Shown here one piece after another: positions 21,925-33,617 of a stretch of 64,000 nt of DNA. The position numbers were made by a program, and so were the translations under genes. A model generated the notes under the pieces. That model did no database searches, had not been told where the DNA came from, and was given only the letters and a program-made list of their open reading frames with translations. The stretch spans positions 2,976,001 to 3,040,000 of the forward strand of contig JBCAQO010000002.1 in the NCBI GenBank assembly GCA_039111635.1, written 5' to 3'. Within the stretch, counting starts at the first letter, position 1. Every line of letters begins with the position of its first letter. The DNA is from Heterobasidion occidentale. Taxonomy: Eukaryota; Basidiomycota; Agaricomycetes; Russulales; Bondarzewiaceae.

Positions 21925-24900
21925 ATGGATTCTCCTCATGATGTTCAGTTCACCCACGTAGCTCCCGCCGACACCGTCGCGTCTCCCCACTCGGACCTTC
22001 CCCTCGCTCCCCACCCCCCCACTGCAATGGCTCAGCAACCTGCCGCCCTCTTCTCCGACGACCTCGACCACGACCGCACCATGTCTGTTCCCATGGACGT
22101 CTCCATCCCCTCCATGTCTGCCCCCATGGACGTAGCCTCCATGAGCGCACTCGCCTCCGCAGCACCGAGCGAGGCTACCCCAACCGCTTCGATGGGCAAC
22201 TTTGCGTCCTCGCTCAACGGCTTTCTTCCGCCAGAAACCCACGCAGACATCTTGCCCCCGGTGCAGTCGTCGCCCGGCGCCGCGTCCGTCTCGAGCTACC
22301 CCTCACACGCCTCTTCTCCAGCCATTCCCGGCCTCAACTCGGCCTTCAGCGTCACACCCTCGTCCATCGCCTCCGCGCTCGACAATATCCCCGTCTCGAT
22401 CGGTCGTAACCGCTCCGACTCGTCCGCGTCGCCGGCGTACTTTATGGCCTCTGCTGCAGACATCAGCTTCCCGTCCACGGGCAGCGGACCGCCGACGTCC
22501 AGCCACAGCTCTGGCTTCCAGTTTCCGCCTTCGGATTTCGATGGGTCGCCCGCGGAAAAGGAGGAGTCGCCAGAAATACCTGGTGGTCCTCACCTGATGG
22601 TTGTCGGTGACATGCTGCGAAAGTGAGTGAAGGAGGCTGACGACGGCGGTGCGTCGAGCTGTGGCTGATCTTGTGTGCAGCATCATGCAGACGGCCAACT
22701 CTGCGCGGCAGGCGTGCTCGATGGGACAAGGCTTGACTGCAGGGGTCAAGATCGACGAGTTAAAAAAGACCATCGCGTTGGTGTCTGAGCTGATCGCTGC
22801 TACGAGGCTTGTGGACGGGCCGAGCCCGCCTCGCGAGTCAGTGTCGCCGCAGAGGCAGGGAGGATCGCCGTCTCACCCATCAACGGCAGGCCCCGGCGTG
22901 TCGCTGTCGCTGAGGTCCGTGGATCCTCACGGGCACGAGATCGCCAACGTCGTGGACTTGACCGAGTCGAGGAAGCGCTGTGCGTCATCCATGGCCGGGG
23001 ACCGCGTCATCAAGGCTCTCAAGCTCGAGCCGCAGGAAGATCTGTCCCTGCACCCGCACTTTTCCTTTCCCTCGCCCGGTAATGTGCTTCCTCCGGACCC
23101 CATGGACCCTCACTCTATGCCCTCATATAGTTCCGGCTCCCCGTCCGCTCCCTCGTCTCGTCCCGCAAGCTCGGCTGGTCTTCCACTCCACCACATGTAC
23201 CCACCCCAGCAGATCTCCCACTCGATGTCCCTTAACTTTGCCCCGCCCCCCCTCAACCTCTCGTCCGCGCCCCCTCGCCAGTCCATGGACTACAGCCCGC
23301 CCCAGTCCGCCCCGCCGTCCCACGCGTCCCACATCCAAAGCCACATGCCGAGCTTTGGCCACCCGCCAGACGCCTCTGGCTCATGGACGAGCACCGCGAG
23401 CGTGTTCTCACACCAGCGGCATCATCATTCCATGTCGGGCACTTCGTTGAGCAACGGCTTGGGCGTGAACGACCTCATCATGGCGTCCGCCCCTTCCTTT
23501 CCCTCGGGCACCCCCTTCGCGTCGCCGCCCCCTTCGCAACCCGTCCCCTCGTCTTCCGCCAGTGCGATCAACCCATCCTTGCGCCAGGACGTCACCAGGC
23601 TCTCTCGCTCATCATCCGTGTCCAACCCGTCCGGCGACCCCTTCGCGTTCAGCCTGCCCGACGTACCGCCAGATGACCGCATGGACTACCGCCCATCCCG
23701 CAGCTCCCGCCCATCGACCGCCGTCTCCCAGAGCCCCGGTGGGTCTTCGGAGTACGACAACGACGACCGCGACTCGGACGCGGGCGGCGAGCCCTCCCAG
23801 TCCCCGCCGTCGCGAAGTGGCACCTTCCGGGGCCGCATGGGCAGTCTTGACAACGGCCCTACGGGCAGCCCGTACCAGCGCCCGTCCACGAGCCAGCGCC
23901 GCTCGCTCGCGTCCCGCCCCTCGATAGAAAACTTTTCCGCCATGTCGTCCCTCGGGCACGGGAACGAGGTGCCTTCGGAGTACCGCGCGGAGGTCGACCG
24001 GATCTTCTTCGAGTTTCTCAACAAGATATGTTCCAACCGTGAGTATGGCGTTTTTCTCCCCCCTGGCGCGTCCGAAGCTCGAGCTTTAAAAAAAAAACTC
24101 ACGCGTGACCTCGTTCTCGTGCCATGTATATAGTCGAAGCCACCGACGCGAAGGGCGAGCCAATCCATCAGACGCTCATGGCGAAGAAGATGCAGCGTCT
24201 CGACGAGTCACCAGACTTCCGTCCGTTCAAGTTCCGGATCCAAGCGTTCACCAACGCGTTCCTGGAAGAGGTGCGTACGTTCTGCCAGGCTTGTTCGCGT
24301 GTTCTGAACCCGTGTATTTTTAGCTTGCTCGCCAGGGATATCCCGAGGATAAAATACCCATGAAAAAGGTGCGCCGGTGCTCCGTCGCTCGTCGCCGTGA
24401 TCTCATCATCTCCGTCTGCTCGTCGTCTAGATCCGGAACTATCTGTGGAACTCGTCGTACATCTCGCGCTTCAACGAGGACGGCAAGAAGGCAAAATCAA
24501 AAGGTAACCATATCTGGAACATCGAAGCCAAAAAGGCACTCGAGGGCGGGTGGATCTTTCGTCCCTTCTACCGCCGCCTGGCTGGCCTGCCACCTGGTGT
24601 GGCTTATGTGGGTCTCCGCTGGTCCTGGACGCCGCGCATCTGGGACCCGCAGGCCTCCCGAAATAACATGCCTGTCGAATACAGCTCGCCCTCCCTCCCG
24701 GCCTGGCTGTCCTGGAAGGACGACGTGCTGGCCGGGATCCCCCCGCACGACGCGCAGAGCTGCGACGTCGTTGTCGAAGCGAGGGTAAGCGGCGCGACGG
24801 CGTCCCCGATGTCCGGTTCGCTGATTCGGGCGTGCTTTGCAGTTTATTCAGGACGGCCAGGAGGAGTTTCTGTCGCAGAGCGTGCACATCAACATCGCGC

Positions 24901-25780
24901 CGATGTCGAACGTGGACTCGACGTTCACGCCTTCGCAGCGACCCTCGCTGACCGGCACCGACCTCAGCCCCCGCCGCATCGCCAGCGATTCAATCGTCTC
25001 GCAAGCAGTCCCTGTGAGGTAAGCTACCCCCAGTTCTTCTTGAGGTGATCGCTAGAACTGACTCGTCGGCGCAGGAGTGCTGTGGCGATGCGAGCGCAGG
25101 CCTCGTTGTCCCAACCTACGGTGGTGCCGTCGCAGGATGCGCAAGTCATCCAGGTCCTGACCACCGCTGCACAGCGCGTGGCCCAAGAAGCTCAGTCACA
25201 GGTCATCGGCTCGCGCATCACTAGCGAACCGGGCCCGGAACTGCAGTCATTGGCGAAGCAGCAGCACGTCTTGACCGTCACGGCTCAGGCCGTGGACAGC
25301 ACGGTCTCTGGCAGCTCCGCCACGCAGCCCTCCAGCGTCCTCGCCGCCGCCGCTCAGCAGGTGGTGCTGCAGGCCGCCCGCCAGGTCGCCGCGGACCGCT
25401 CCAACGCTGCGGCCGCCCAGATCTCGGCGGGCCTCACGCCCTCGTCCTCGATATCGCCGCAGGTCACAGTGAACGAGGTGTCGGTCGCCACCCAGTCGGC
25501 GGTCGCGCAGGCCGTCGAGCTCGCGGGGCCCCTGTCGAGCGAGGTCGACGTGCTCATGACCGCGAGCTCGCTACTGCAGCAGCAGTCGCGCGCGCCCGCG
25601 CCGGGCGCGCCGCAGCTCGCGCCGCCGATGGACCACGCCCGCCCGCATTCGACGGGCACGCTCATCGCGCGACCGACGTTCAGCGGCCTGCCTTCGGGAG
25701 CGGCGGTGCCGCCCGAGGCGGGCATGTTTGCGGCCGCGCCAGGGACGGCCGACTTTGTCCCGTTTCCCCAGCATTCATAG
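21925..25780 (+). CDS. Large Ser/Pro-rich regulator-like protein, family not recognised
   Basis: Seven exons, about 1160 residues from MDSPHDVQFTH to VPFPQHS. Residues 1-230 and roughly 300-680 are low-complexity Ser/Pro/Ala/His sequence, with a short conserved-looking helix between (LKKTIALVSELIAA). The ordered part spans about 690-930: EVDRIFFEFLNKICSN, MAKKMQRLDESPDFRPFKFRIQ, FTNAFLEELARQGYPEDKIPMKK, IRNYLWNSSYISRFNEDGKKAKSKGNHIW, then GGWIFRPFYRRLAGLPPGVAYVG and RWSWTPRIWDPQ. The C-terminal 230 residues are Ala/Gln/Ser/Val-rich helices. The pattern (disordered activation-like arms around one compact basic domain, with KALKLEPQE nearby) suggests a transcription regulator, but I cannot name the family. 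The ATG at 21925 is the first in frame. Confidence 0.8.
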
Positions 25781-26070
25781 GGCTCTCTCTCGTCGTCGTC
25801 GTCATCGTCGGATCTCCGGTCTCTTTCTGTGTTTGTTTGTGCGTGTGCTTGTGCTTCTCTCTCCTTCCTTTCCGATCTTTTTGTGGGTCTAATCTTGCGA
25901 TCTGTTGAAGTTATTACATCCACCTTTCCCTGTACATTCATAGTAGCTCATCATCGTCATCTGTGTCCTGTTCTGATAGACATCGCCGAGGGATAGTAGG
26001 GGGAGTAAGCAGCAGCAGCAGCAGTATGTAAATGCACGGTCGCAATGTATAAAAAGCAAATTACAGATTA

Positions 26071-29000
26071 TTATATATAGACTAGAGGTGTGTCGCATAT
26101 CGTGCAGACATTCGCGGTGATAGGGTTCTCAAAGGTGCACGCCGGGCAGGCGAGCGTGAACTCGAGCGGCGTGGACGTCCGTTCGCTCGTGCTGTCCTCG
26201 AACGAGGACGTCGGCGGTACGGAGCTCCCCCTGCCGCCGCCCAGCAGGGTGCCGCCGAACGCGCGGCCCTCGGCGCGGCGCTTCGCCTTGGGCTCGTCGA
26301 CGTCTGTGTCCTCGAGCAGGTCGACGTCCTCGTTCTCCTGGCGCAGGTCGACAAAGTCGTTCTCGACCATCTCGAGCTGCGCGACGGTCGCCTCGTTCTC
26401 CTGTAGCTCCTTGCCGCGCAGGAACAGCCGCTGGCAGATGGTCGGCACGTCGAGGTGTTCCTGGATCTACAGCGCCACGGCGGGGGGTCAGTTTTGACGA
26501 CGCTGCGGCGGCTCGCTCAGCGAAGGCGGGGGCGCACGCACCAGAAGCTTGATGTCCTTCACGGACATGTCTTTGGAGATGCATAGGCGCTTGTCTTTGC
26601 GCTGCTTGGCTTGCCGGAGGCGCTTCGACTGGCGCGCCCCAGTGTATGTCACGAGCGTGGTCTGCTGGAGGCCTTTGCTGGGCTTGTGGCGGGAGCCGTA
26701 CGTCTCGGGCGTGGGGTCCGGCTCGCTGGCCATCAGAACGTGGACGGTGACCTCGGTGGTGTCGAAGTCTGCCTTCCTGCAGAGGAAATCAGCGCGCGCG
26801 ACGAAGTGAAATGGTAAGGTCCCACGCACCGCTGCCATCGGCATTCATGACAAACAGGGATCGAGTGCTGGAAAGAAAAGTTGGAGCCGTCCTCGGCGTC
26901 GGGATTCGGTCGGTTGACGACTTGGATCAAGGGCTTGGCGTCGTAGCTGAACACAGCGGCGATGGTCAGAAAGACTGTCCGCGGCCCTAAACGGAGGTGT
27001 CAACTCACAGCTCCTCCAACGTCTTCCAATCCTCTCGTCGGACAAGGCAGACCGAGGTGTCGAGGTCCGAGTTCGGGTCTATGTTGAGCATTTCGTGGGG
27101 GCACAGGAAGGGGGTGTTATCGAGGCAGTCCGGGCGTGGATGTTCTCCAGGACGCAGAATCCATTGTCTCCAGGAACGGACAAACGTCGCGGGGACGAGA
27201 GCACACGGGACGTTTTCGAGGAGAGCGGTGTTCCCAACCAGAGCGTTGTCGTGCATATGTTTGAGCTTGGCCTGCAGAAGTGCCGAGCATATTAGCAACT
27301 CTCAAAAGCCGCCATATGCTATTCGACATGCCTTTTCAGTTTCCACGATTTTGCGCATCCCGCGCTTATCCTCTCGAGAAATTTGAATGGCCGCCTCGCA
27401 GACGGCACAGTGCTCGGCGCCTTCGGGCAATGTTTCCCAAGACGGAAATAAGCCCTTGAGCAGTAGATATGCCTGACTGGACTGTCAGCGACGCCGTACC
27501 CAATATAATTGAAGCTATCACCTCTTGCGGTATTCGCTGGCGGGCCGTTGTGTTTAGAGACAAACATCCATGTTCACACATGACATGGCCGCTGTAGGCA
27601 TCCGAATCCGGCGGTGGGTCTGCTTCCAGTTCAGCATGCATCTTTGGCTTGTTGAGTCTCCAGTCTGTGGCGGCCTGTCAGACACGATCGGCGAGCAGAG
27701 AACGCACGGTCTATAGATACCTCTTAGCCACTGCTTCGAGATCCAGTAACTTTCAGAATCTGATACGTCCGTTCCTGTCAAGATATCTTCAAGTTGCTCC
27801 ACCTGTCTTGGATGCACATATTGATAAAGTTTCTCTGCATATACAAGGTTCACGATATTAAAACATGAGATGCTGCGATGACTTGCTTACCTGTGAAGAT
27901 ATCTCGGACGCACTCATCGCACACGTCTTCCGGACTCATTTCTGGAAGAAACCGACATCCTTCTTGATGTACAATGGATTCATATATCGTCTGTGATTCG
28001 GTCGCGTCGTTAGCCAGTCCAAGGCTGTGAGAGCGGAAAAGTGACGGACGTAATTGATCCTCTTCATGTCGTCTGACTTTCGCGGATCTAGTCGCCCATG
28101 AGCACAGATGATACCTTCGATGGAGATGTCGCCCGGTTGAGGGGTTGCACTTCCGTTCGAAGCAGGCCTTTCTTCGGAGGGTGAAGCGGATCCTTCGCCA
28201 TTTGTCTTTGTATCTGCGACCTCACTTGACTTCTCCGAACGTTCCCCTAATGGCCTCGAAAGAAATAGCTCCAATGCCTCTTGACTGGTGACAATGGATT
28301 TCTATGGAGGAAATGAAGATGTCTTGTTTATGAGAGCAGTGAATGATCTGCACTTACTTCATCGTGAGACGTGAGGTGCCATGAACGATAGAAACGCATC
28401 ATCCTCTCGCGCAAGCTGTCGAATCGCGTTTGGACAGCCTCTTCTCTGGGGTGCACAATCATCGACAGTAACTAAGCCACGAGTCCGGGAAACTTACCTC
28501 TCTATGTATGCGGCACGGGCTCTCTCATGAGTCTCGTTCATCCTCTGCACTGCATCAAGCGCCCGCGGTGGCGGTACCGGAGTTTCTTGTCTTGTGTTCG
28601 CGGATCGTCGAGCGTAGATCAACATATACGCATCTTTGGACGTGATGTAACTGCAATTGACCATGAATACCTGTGAAAGTTCTGATAATAAAGGGAGGGT
28701 AATTGCCTGGAAGATTGAGAAGGTGCGCTTTTGACTCCGCTACTGGGTGGGCTGACTCTGAGTCGTGTCATTGGCGATGAGCTGGTTTCGGAGGATTAGA
28801 CGCAATACACGCACTCAACAATGTCGTCGTCGCTATCTTCGATCCTTCGCGCCTTTCTCGCATTAGCTTTTCCCTTTGCAGTCTGAGAGCTAGAACTCAA
28901 TCAGCATGGAGTTGAAGGGAAAAACAACACTGTCAGACCCTTTAGCTTTGTCTTTGTCACTAGTACCATTGGCTCCTGGAGGTTTCACTCTTGTGACGAC

Positions 29001-30837
29001 TTCATCATTGAATTGAAACCACGCGTTGTTGCTGCGGAATTAAGACGCAAGTCAGCTACAGCCTAGCACACACACACAAAAAGACTCACGTCACATCGAA
29101 AACCTGAGCCTCATAATGTCCATGATAGGCGCTAGGCCCCTTGTGAAGCAGGACACCCTGAAGGTCGTAGATATTCTCGTTCTCATCTGTGGGAGGATTG
29201 GCCAAGAACCGATTCATGTTGAGCACCAGAGGATACGCGACAGCATGCTTGCTCTTTTTGCGCTCCATCGTGGAGATATCGAACACAAACCGCAGAAGAG
29301 AAAAGTGCAAAACGGGCGGGAGTTTGCGCAGGAGGAGCTGTCTGGTGGCATCTTCGAGAGTCTCACAGCGAGGGCAGCGATACCTGGTTAATCCCCGTAG
29401 CAGATCAGTAGAAGTAAAAGTAAATCAGTGACCAGGTATGCACGGACCTGTTATCTCCAGACAGCATTTCGGGCTGCAGGACTGCCTGGAGACGACTTTC
29501 CAGTGTGGCATTGTTCTACACGAAGGTGTTCAACGCCTGATTTCTGGAGCAGGAACGTAATGGTGTACCTCCAGATTGATCTCGATTTCTAGAAAATCCG
29601 AGTCCCGTTCAGAACGATTGCCGCACGCCTGGCACACGGTTGCATATGCCTGGCTGCCTTCGAACTGGAAAGAGAAGAAAGCGGCCAGGTTGGGTATATG
29701 CACTCAGAGGATCTCTCAGCGAACAAAGGCATACTTGACGAGACAATAGGTTTTTCAACACGGGGTTGGCCTGCTTCTGGAATTCAGTGTCAAGATGTGA
29801 CATGAAAAGCTTGGAGAATCTGGATGAGCCAAAGCCAAAATTGCGAGCATCGAAGTATCATTCGTTTAATGTAGTCAATGAGCGGTTGATCGACGAACTC
29901 TTGTGCATCCTGCTGCTCATTCGTACGCAACTTCAAGCTCTCCACGAGCTTCAAAGGATTGAATACTCTTTGCTTGCCAGCCTGCAGCGCGGCGAATGTT
30001 GCTTGGAGCTGGAAGATTGGGGAATCCTGATCACTGGAGATTTAAACGAGGTCCGAGTTGAAGAGGAAGTGAACATACTTCGAACGAATGTTCCTTGTCT
30101 TGAGAAGGCTGGCAATGGTAGACTCCATTACGGAATGCCAGATCCTGAAACCAAACCTACGCAACAGATCCTTGAAGATGAGGAGGAACAGGGAGGATAA
30201 GACTAACCTGAATATATGCGTTCGCGTAGCAAGTTGCTCCGAGATTCTGCGAGGATGTCATACAACTTTCATAGGTAAAATCTGATACTGCACACCTTCA
30301 AGCCCACAGGGAGACCCGACTGCCTGTTGTCGAGGCTCGGGTTTCTCCCAAGGTTGGCTGCTACTGTGTACTGCTTCAAAGCAGTTGCTAAGCGCGCGCG
30401 ATGCAACGTCAAAGCCATTGCGGCAAGACATAGCGCGGTGACTCACTTCTGTTCTCCCATTTATCCTGTCCGACATAGTTCACGCAGTTGGGGTTCTTAC
30501 GACACAGCTTTTTATTGCAGTGTGGGGCCTCATCATCTGAAATGACGATCACATCGTCGCCCCCGCGCGCGCTGCGTTCCACGTTCTCCTGTGTGTCCTG
30601 AGATTCAGGCTTGGGCGGACAGAAGCTGTACTTGTTAGGACAGGTGGGGATACGTGCAAAGCTGCAGGTCGCAAGCCTATGTTTAAGAGAGATCTCCGAC
30701 GCGTCGATGACTTCCGTACCGACCCAGCCCCACGGGGAGTCGGATATGCTTGTAGCAAGCTTGTGCCGTTTGAGCCGTTCGCCAGCAGCCAGACCTTCAG
30801 TGGTTTGTCCCACTCGTCGTTTGCGCTTCGTGGTCAT
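26071..30837 (-). CDS. USP48: USP48-like ubiquitin carboxyl-terminal hydrolase with C-terminal NZF finger
   Basis: Family C19 deubiquitinase, about 20 short exons. After the start MTTKRKRRVGQ come the USP48-type segment CRKNPNCVNYVGQDKW, the Cys box NLGATCYANAYIQ, VWFQDLAFRNGVYHC, and EQQDAQEF. A Cys-pair finger (YATVCQACGNRS; YRCPRCETLEDA) follows, then LPPVLHFSLLRFVFD and the His box KGPSAYHGHYEAQVFD. Downstream lie acidic linkers, DUSP-like segments (CAHGRLDP; HVMCEHGCLS) and a ubiquitin-like domain (ISKDMSVKDIKLLV, LFLRGKELQENEATV). The protein ends in an NZF-type finger, LACPACTFENPITANVCTICD, with the ubiquitin-binding Thr-Phe pair. A SUMO-interaction-like motif DDVIVISDDE lies near residue 85. 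An upstream in-frame start at 30942 exists but would leave only 60 bp to GAA1. Confidence 0.9.
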
Positions 30838-31002
30838 CGTAGACTGTGTGAAGGATTGGTGATGATGTCCCAGAGACCTGTGGCAGCCGTCGTGGAGTGA
30901 ACGAGGAACGCGCTGAGATCGACGCGCAGGTGGCTGCGACAAGCCTCTCCGTTTTTACTCACGCCCACGACCACTCACCACGGCCCCTTGCCGTCGTCTT
31001 AC

Positions 31003-33472
31003 ATGCTACGTCGACTCTTCCACAGGCCTCTTCAAGGTGACCAGCCGCAGGATGCAGTCGTTGGCAGAGTCATCAGACGCAAGGTCGTGACCAACCTCCT
31101 CTGGCGTCATCTCAGTGTTCTGAGGTTCGCAGTCCCTGCCGTCTTGTACTTCGTGCACGCCCTCAGTTTGACCAGAATCATCCTTCTTCTAATAGGGTAC
31201 GTTTGGATGCTTGCGCTGCCGCTCCCTGAGCTCAGCCAAAGCACATATATCGACGAGAATGCTCTCCAGCCCGCCCAAGTACTTGCTCGCAGCCTCTGTT
31301 GTTCCACTCTGCTAAGCCATGGCTCACGATCAGGTGGCTACGTATTGGAACTGGGGCGACGTCCACCGTGCAGACCGTTACCTTGCCGAGCTCGAAGCGC
31401 TACGAGACAGGAATGCATCCAGCGAGGAGTGAGACACTGAGTCCGTTTCCCGTGTACTTGCATTGATACTACGCTGCCATCTAGACGGGCAAATTACTTC
31501 ATGACCGAGTTCGCCAAGCTAGGCATCTCGACTTCGACACAAAATTACGCGTTTAAAACCAGCACCGAAGTCGGCCTATCCATCTTAACTCATTCCATAC
31601 CTCTGCTAACATTCTTCCATAGACGATATCCGGAACTAATGCATATGCTGTTATCTCATCTCCCAGGACCTCAGGGACTGAGGCCATACTTCTCAGTGCT
31701 TCTTGGTTAAGCCAGAGCGGTCCTGACGATGGCGCTTTGAACCTGCGCGGCGTCTCCACCATACTGGCATTGTCTGCTTTCTTGAAACGTTGGTCAATAG
31801 TATTTCTGGTCTTTGACTTCGTCTTACCTTCTCACAGGATACTCACATTGGTCAAAGGACATCATCTTGTTATCAGTGACGGCTACCTTGATGGTATGCA
31901 TGCGTGGCTGAGCGCATATCACGGCTCAGGTCAATCCAGTAAGTCGGTATGATATCACTAGTCAAGGAGCAGGTATATTTATCAGAAGAAATTCAGACCT
32001 CGAAGCCGAACATCTTGCACATCAGTCTGGGGTTATATGGACAGCTCTGAACATCGACTACCCTGGCCATTCATTTTCTCATCTAGGCGTATTCCGAGGT
32101 CCGTCTGCGACATTCATGGACATTCGAACACTGTCTGAATTGTATATTTGTGCACACAGAGGGCCTGAACGGTCGTCTCCCAAATCAGGACCTTATAAAT
32201 TCCTTCCGCGTCATCTCCCATCACACTGGCGGTGTCCCCGTCCTGCTCTACGACCAGGTTGAGCCTTCCGAATTCCCTGGACATCAGGATATCATGCACA
32301 CCATCCCACAATGGGTGCCAAAAGTTGTCGCCGAAAGATCTGACGTGATCGAATATGTGTATCGAGCCAAGAACATCCTTCGGCATGTGGAGTATCAAGC
32401 TAGAGGACGGACTAGCGGCGTGCATGGGCTATTGCATCAGTAAGTATTCGCCTTGTCTTCCAGCACATGGGTGGTAATCGGAATTTCACAGATTCCGTAT
32501 AGACGCTATCACGCTTTACGCAGTACCCTCAAATGGTCCACACGGTTTCCATGCGCTAGGCCGGTAATGTACTTCCAAAATATTCTCTCGACACTGAGTT
32601 CTCATGTCGCACGCAGCATTGTCGAATCGACTCTCCGTACGATGAGCAACCTGCTTGAGCGCCTGCATGCCTCTTTCTTTTTCTACATCATGACCACTCC
32701 CGGCACCTTCTTAAAGATCGGCAAGTATCTCCCCAGTGCGGTGCTCATCGGTACGGCGCTCATGTTTGGGGGGCTGGGTGAGTGGGTGAATGCGGGGTGG
32801 ACGCAAGTCGTCGAGGATGATGAAGGGGACGAGAAGGAGGATGCGGATCCAGAAGGGCCCAAGGTGAAGTGGGTCAGGCGAAGGCGGGATGTGCTCCCGG
32901 TCCTGGGGATCATGTGCGCTACGCATGGTGTAGGAGCGATCTTATTTACCGCGCTTTCGTCGACATGGTTCATGAAGAACCAAACGGTATGTCACACTGC
33001 TCTACCACTATTGGTCACATTCACTGAGCATCCTATGTATTTTCAGACACTGACCTTACCTGTAATATTCTTCACCGCTCTCCTCCCCCTCGCTGTCCTA
33101 CTCTTTCCAACACCTGACCCTTCCACCCGCGCGCCGCTCCCAACCTTGCTCAAATCTCTTCTTCTCTGCTTCGCTAGCACCATCGTCTCCATCACCTCTG
33201 TCGTCAACTTTTCCCTCGCTGCCTTCCTTGCCGTCCTGCTCGGCGTCCCGCTTTCCCTCGCCGCATCCACATCCTCTTCCCTGCCCGTGCGGCTCTCGGC
33301 GTACAGCGTGTACGTGGCGCTCGCGCTGGGGTGGCTCACCGTATGGGAAGAGGTGCGGCAGGCGGTGTGGCACTGGGAAGTGCTGGGCGTGTGGTTTGCG
33401 CCGCTTATATGCGTCGTGTATGTACCACTCGTGCTGCAGGCGGGCATTGTATCGCTTCTCCTTCCGTCGTAG
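31003..33472 (+). CDS. GAA1: GPI transamidase component GAA1/GPAA1
   Basis: Subunit of the ER GPI transamidase, thought to bring the GPI lipid to the Gpi8 active site. Starts MLRRLFHRPLQG, followed by a first membrane segment (LLLIGYVWMLALP) and the luminal STYIDENALQPAQ/VATYWNWGDVHRADRYL block. The M28-peptidase-like luminal domain has RANYFMTEFAKLGI, GTNAYAVISSPRTSGTEAILL-type sequence, GYLDGMHAWLSAYHG, and SHHTGGVPVLLYDQVEP. FRIDAITLYAVPS and ERLHASFFFYIMTTPGTFLKIG then lead into at least six C-terminal membrane segments, ending AGIVSLLLPS. About ten exons and 620 residues. The open frame extends upstream to a TTG at 30988; ATG 31003 is used. Confidence 0.93.
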
Positions 33473-33617
33473 CTATTGATTGGCGACGAGATACGCGAAG
33501 ATCGACCATGGAATTCGGGCACCGGATTGAATACATATATACACCGTGATCGTTCCGTGAAGCAAGCATAAATTAAGATGCAAGGAAAATAAATACACCC
33601 AGAATGGAGTCGATGGA

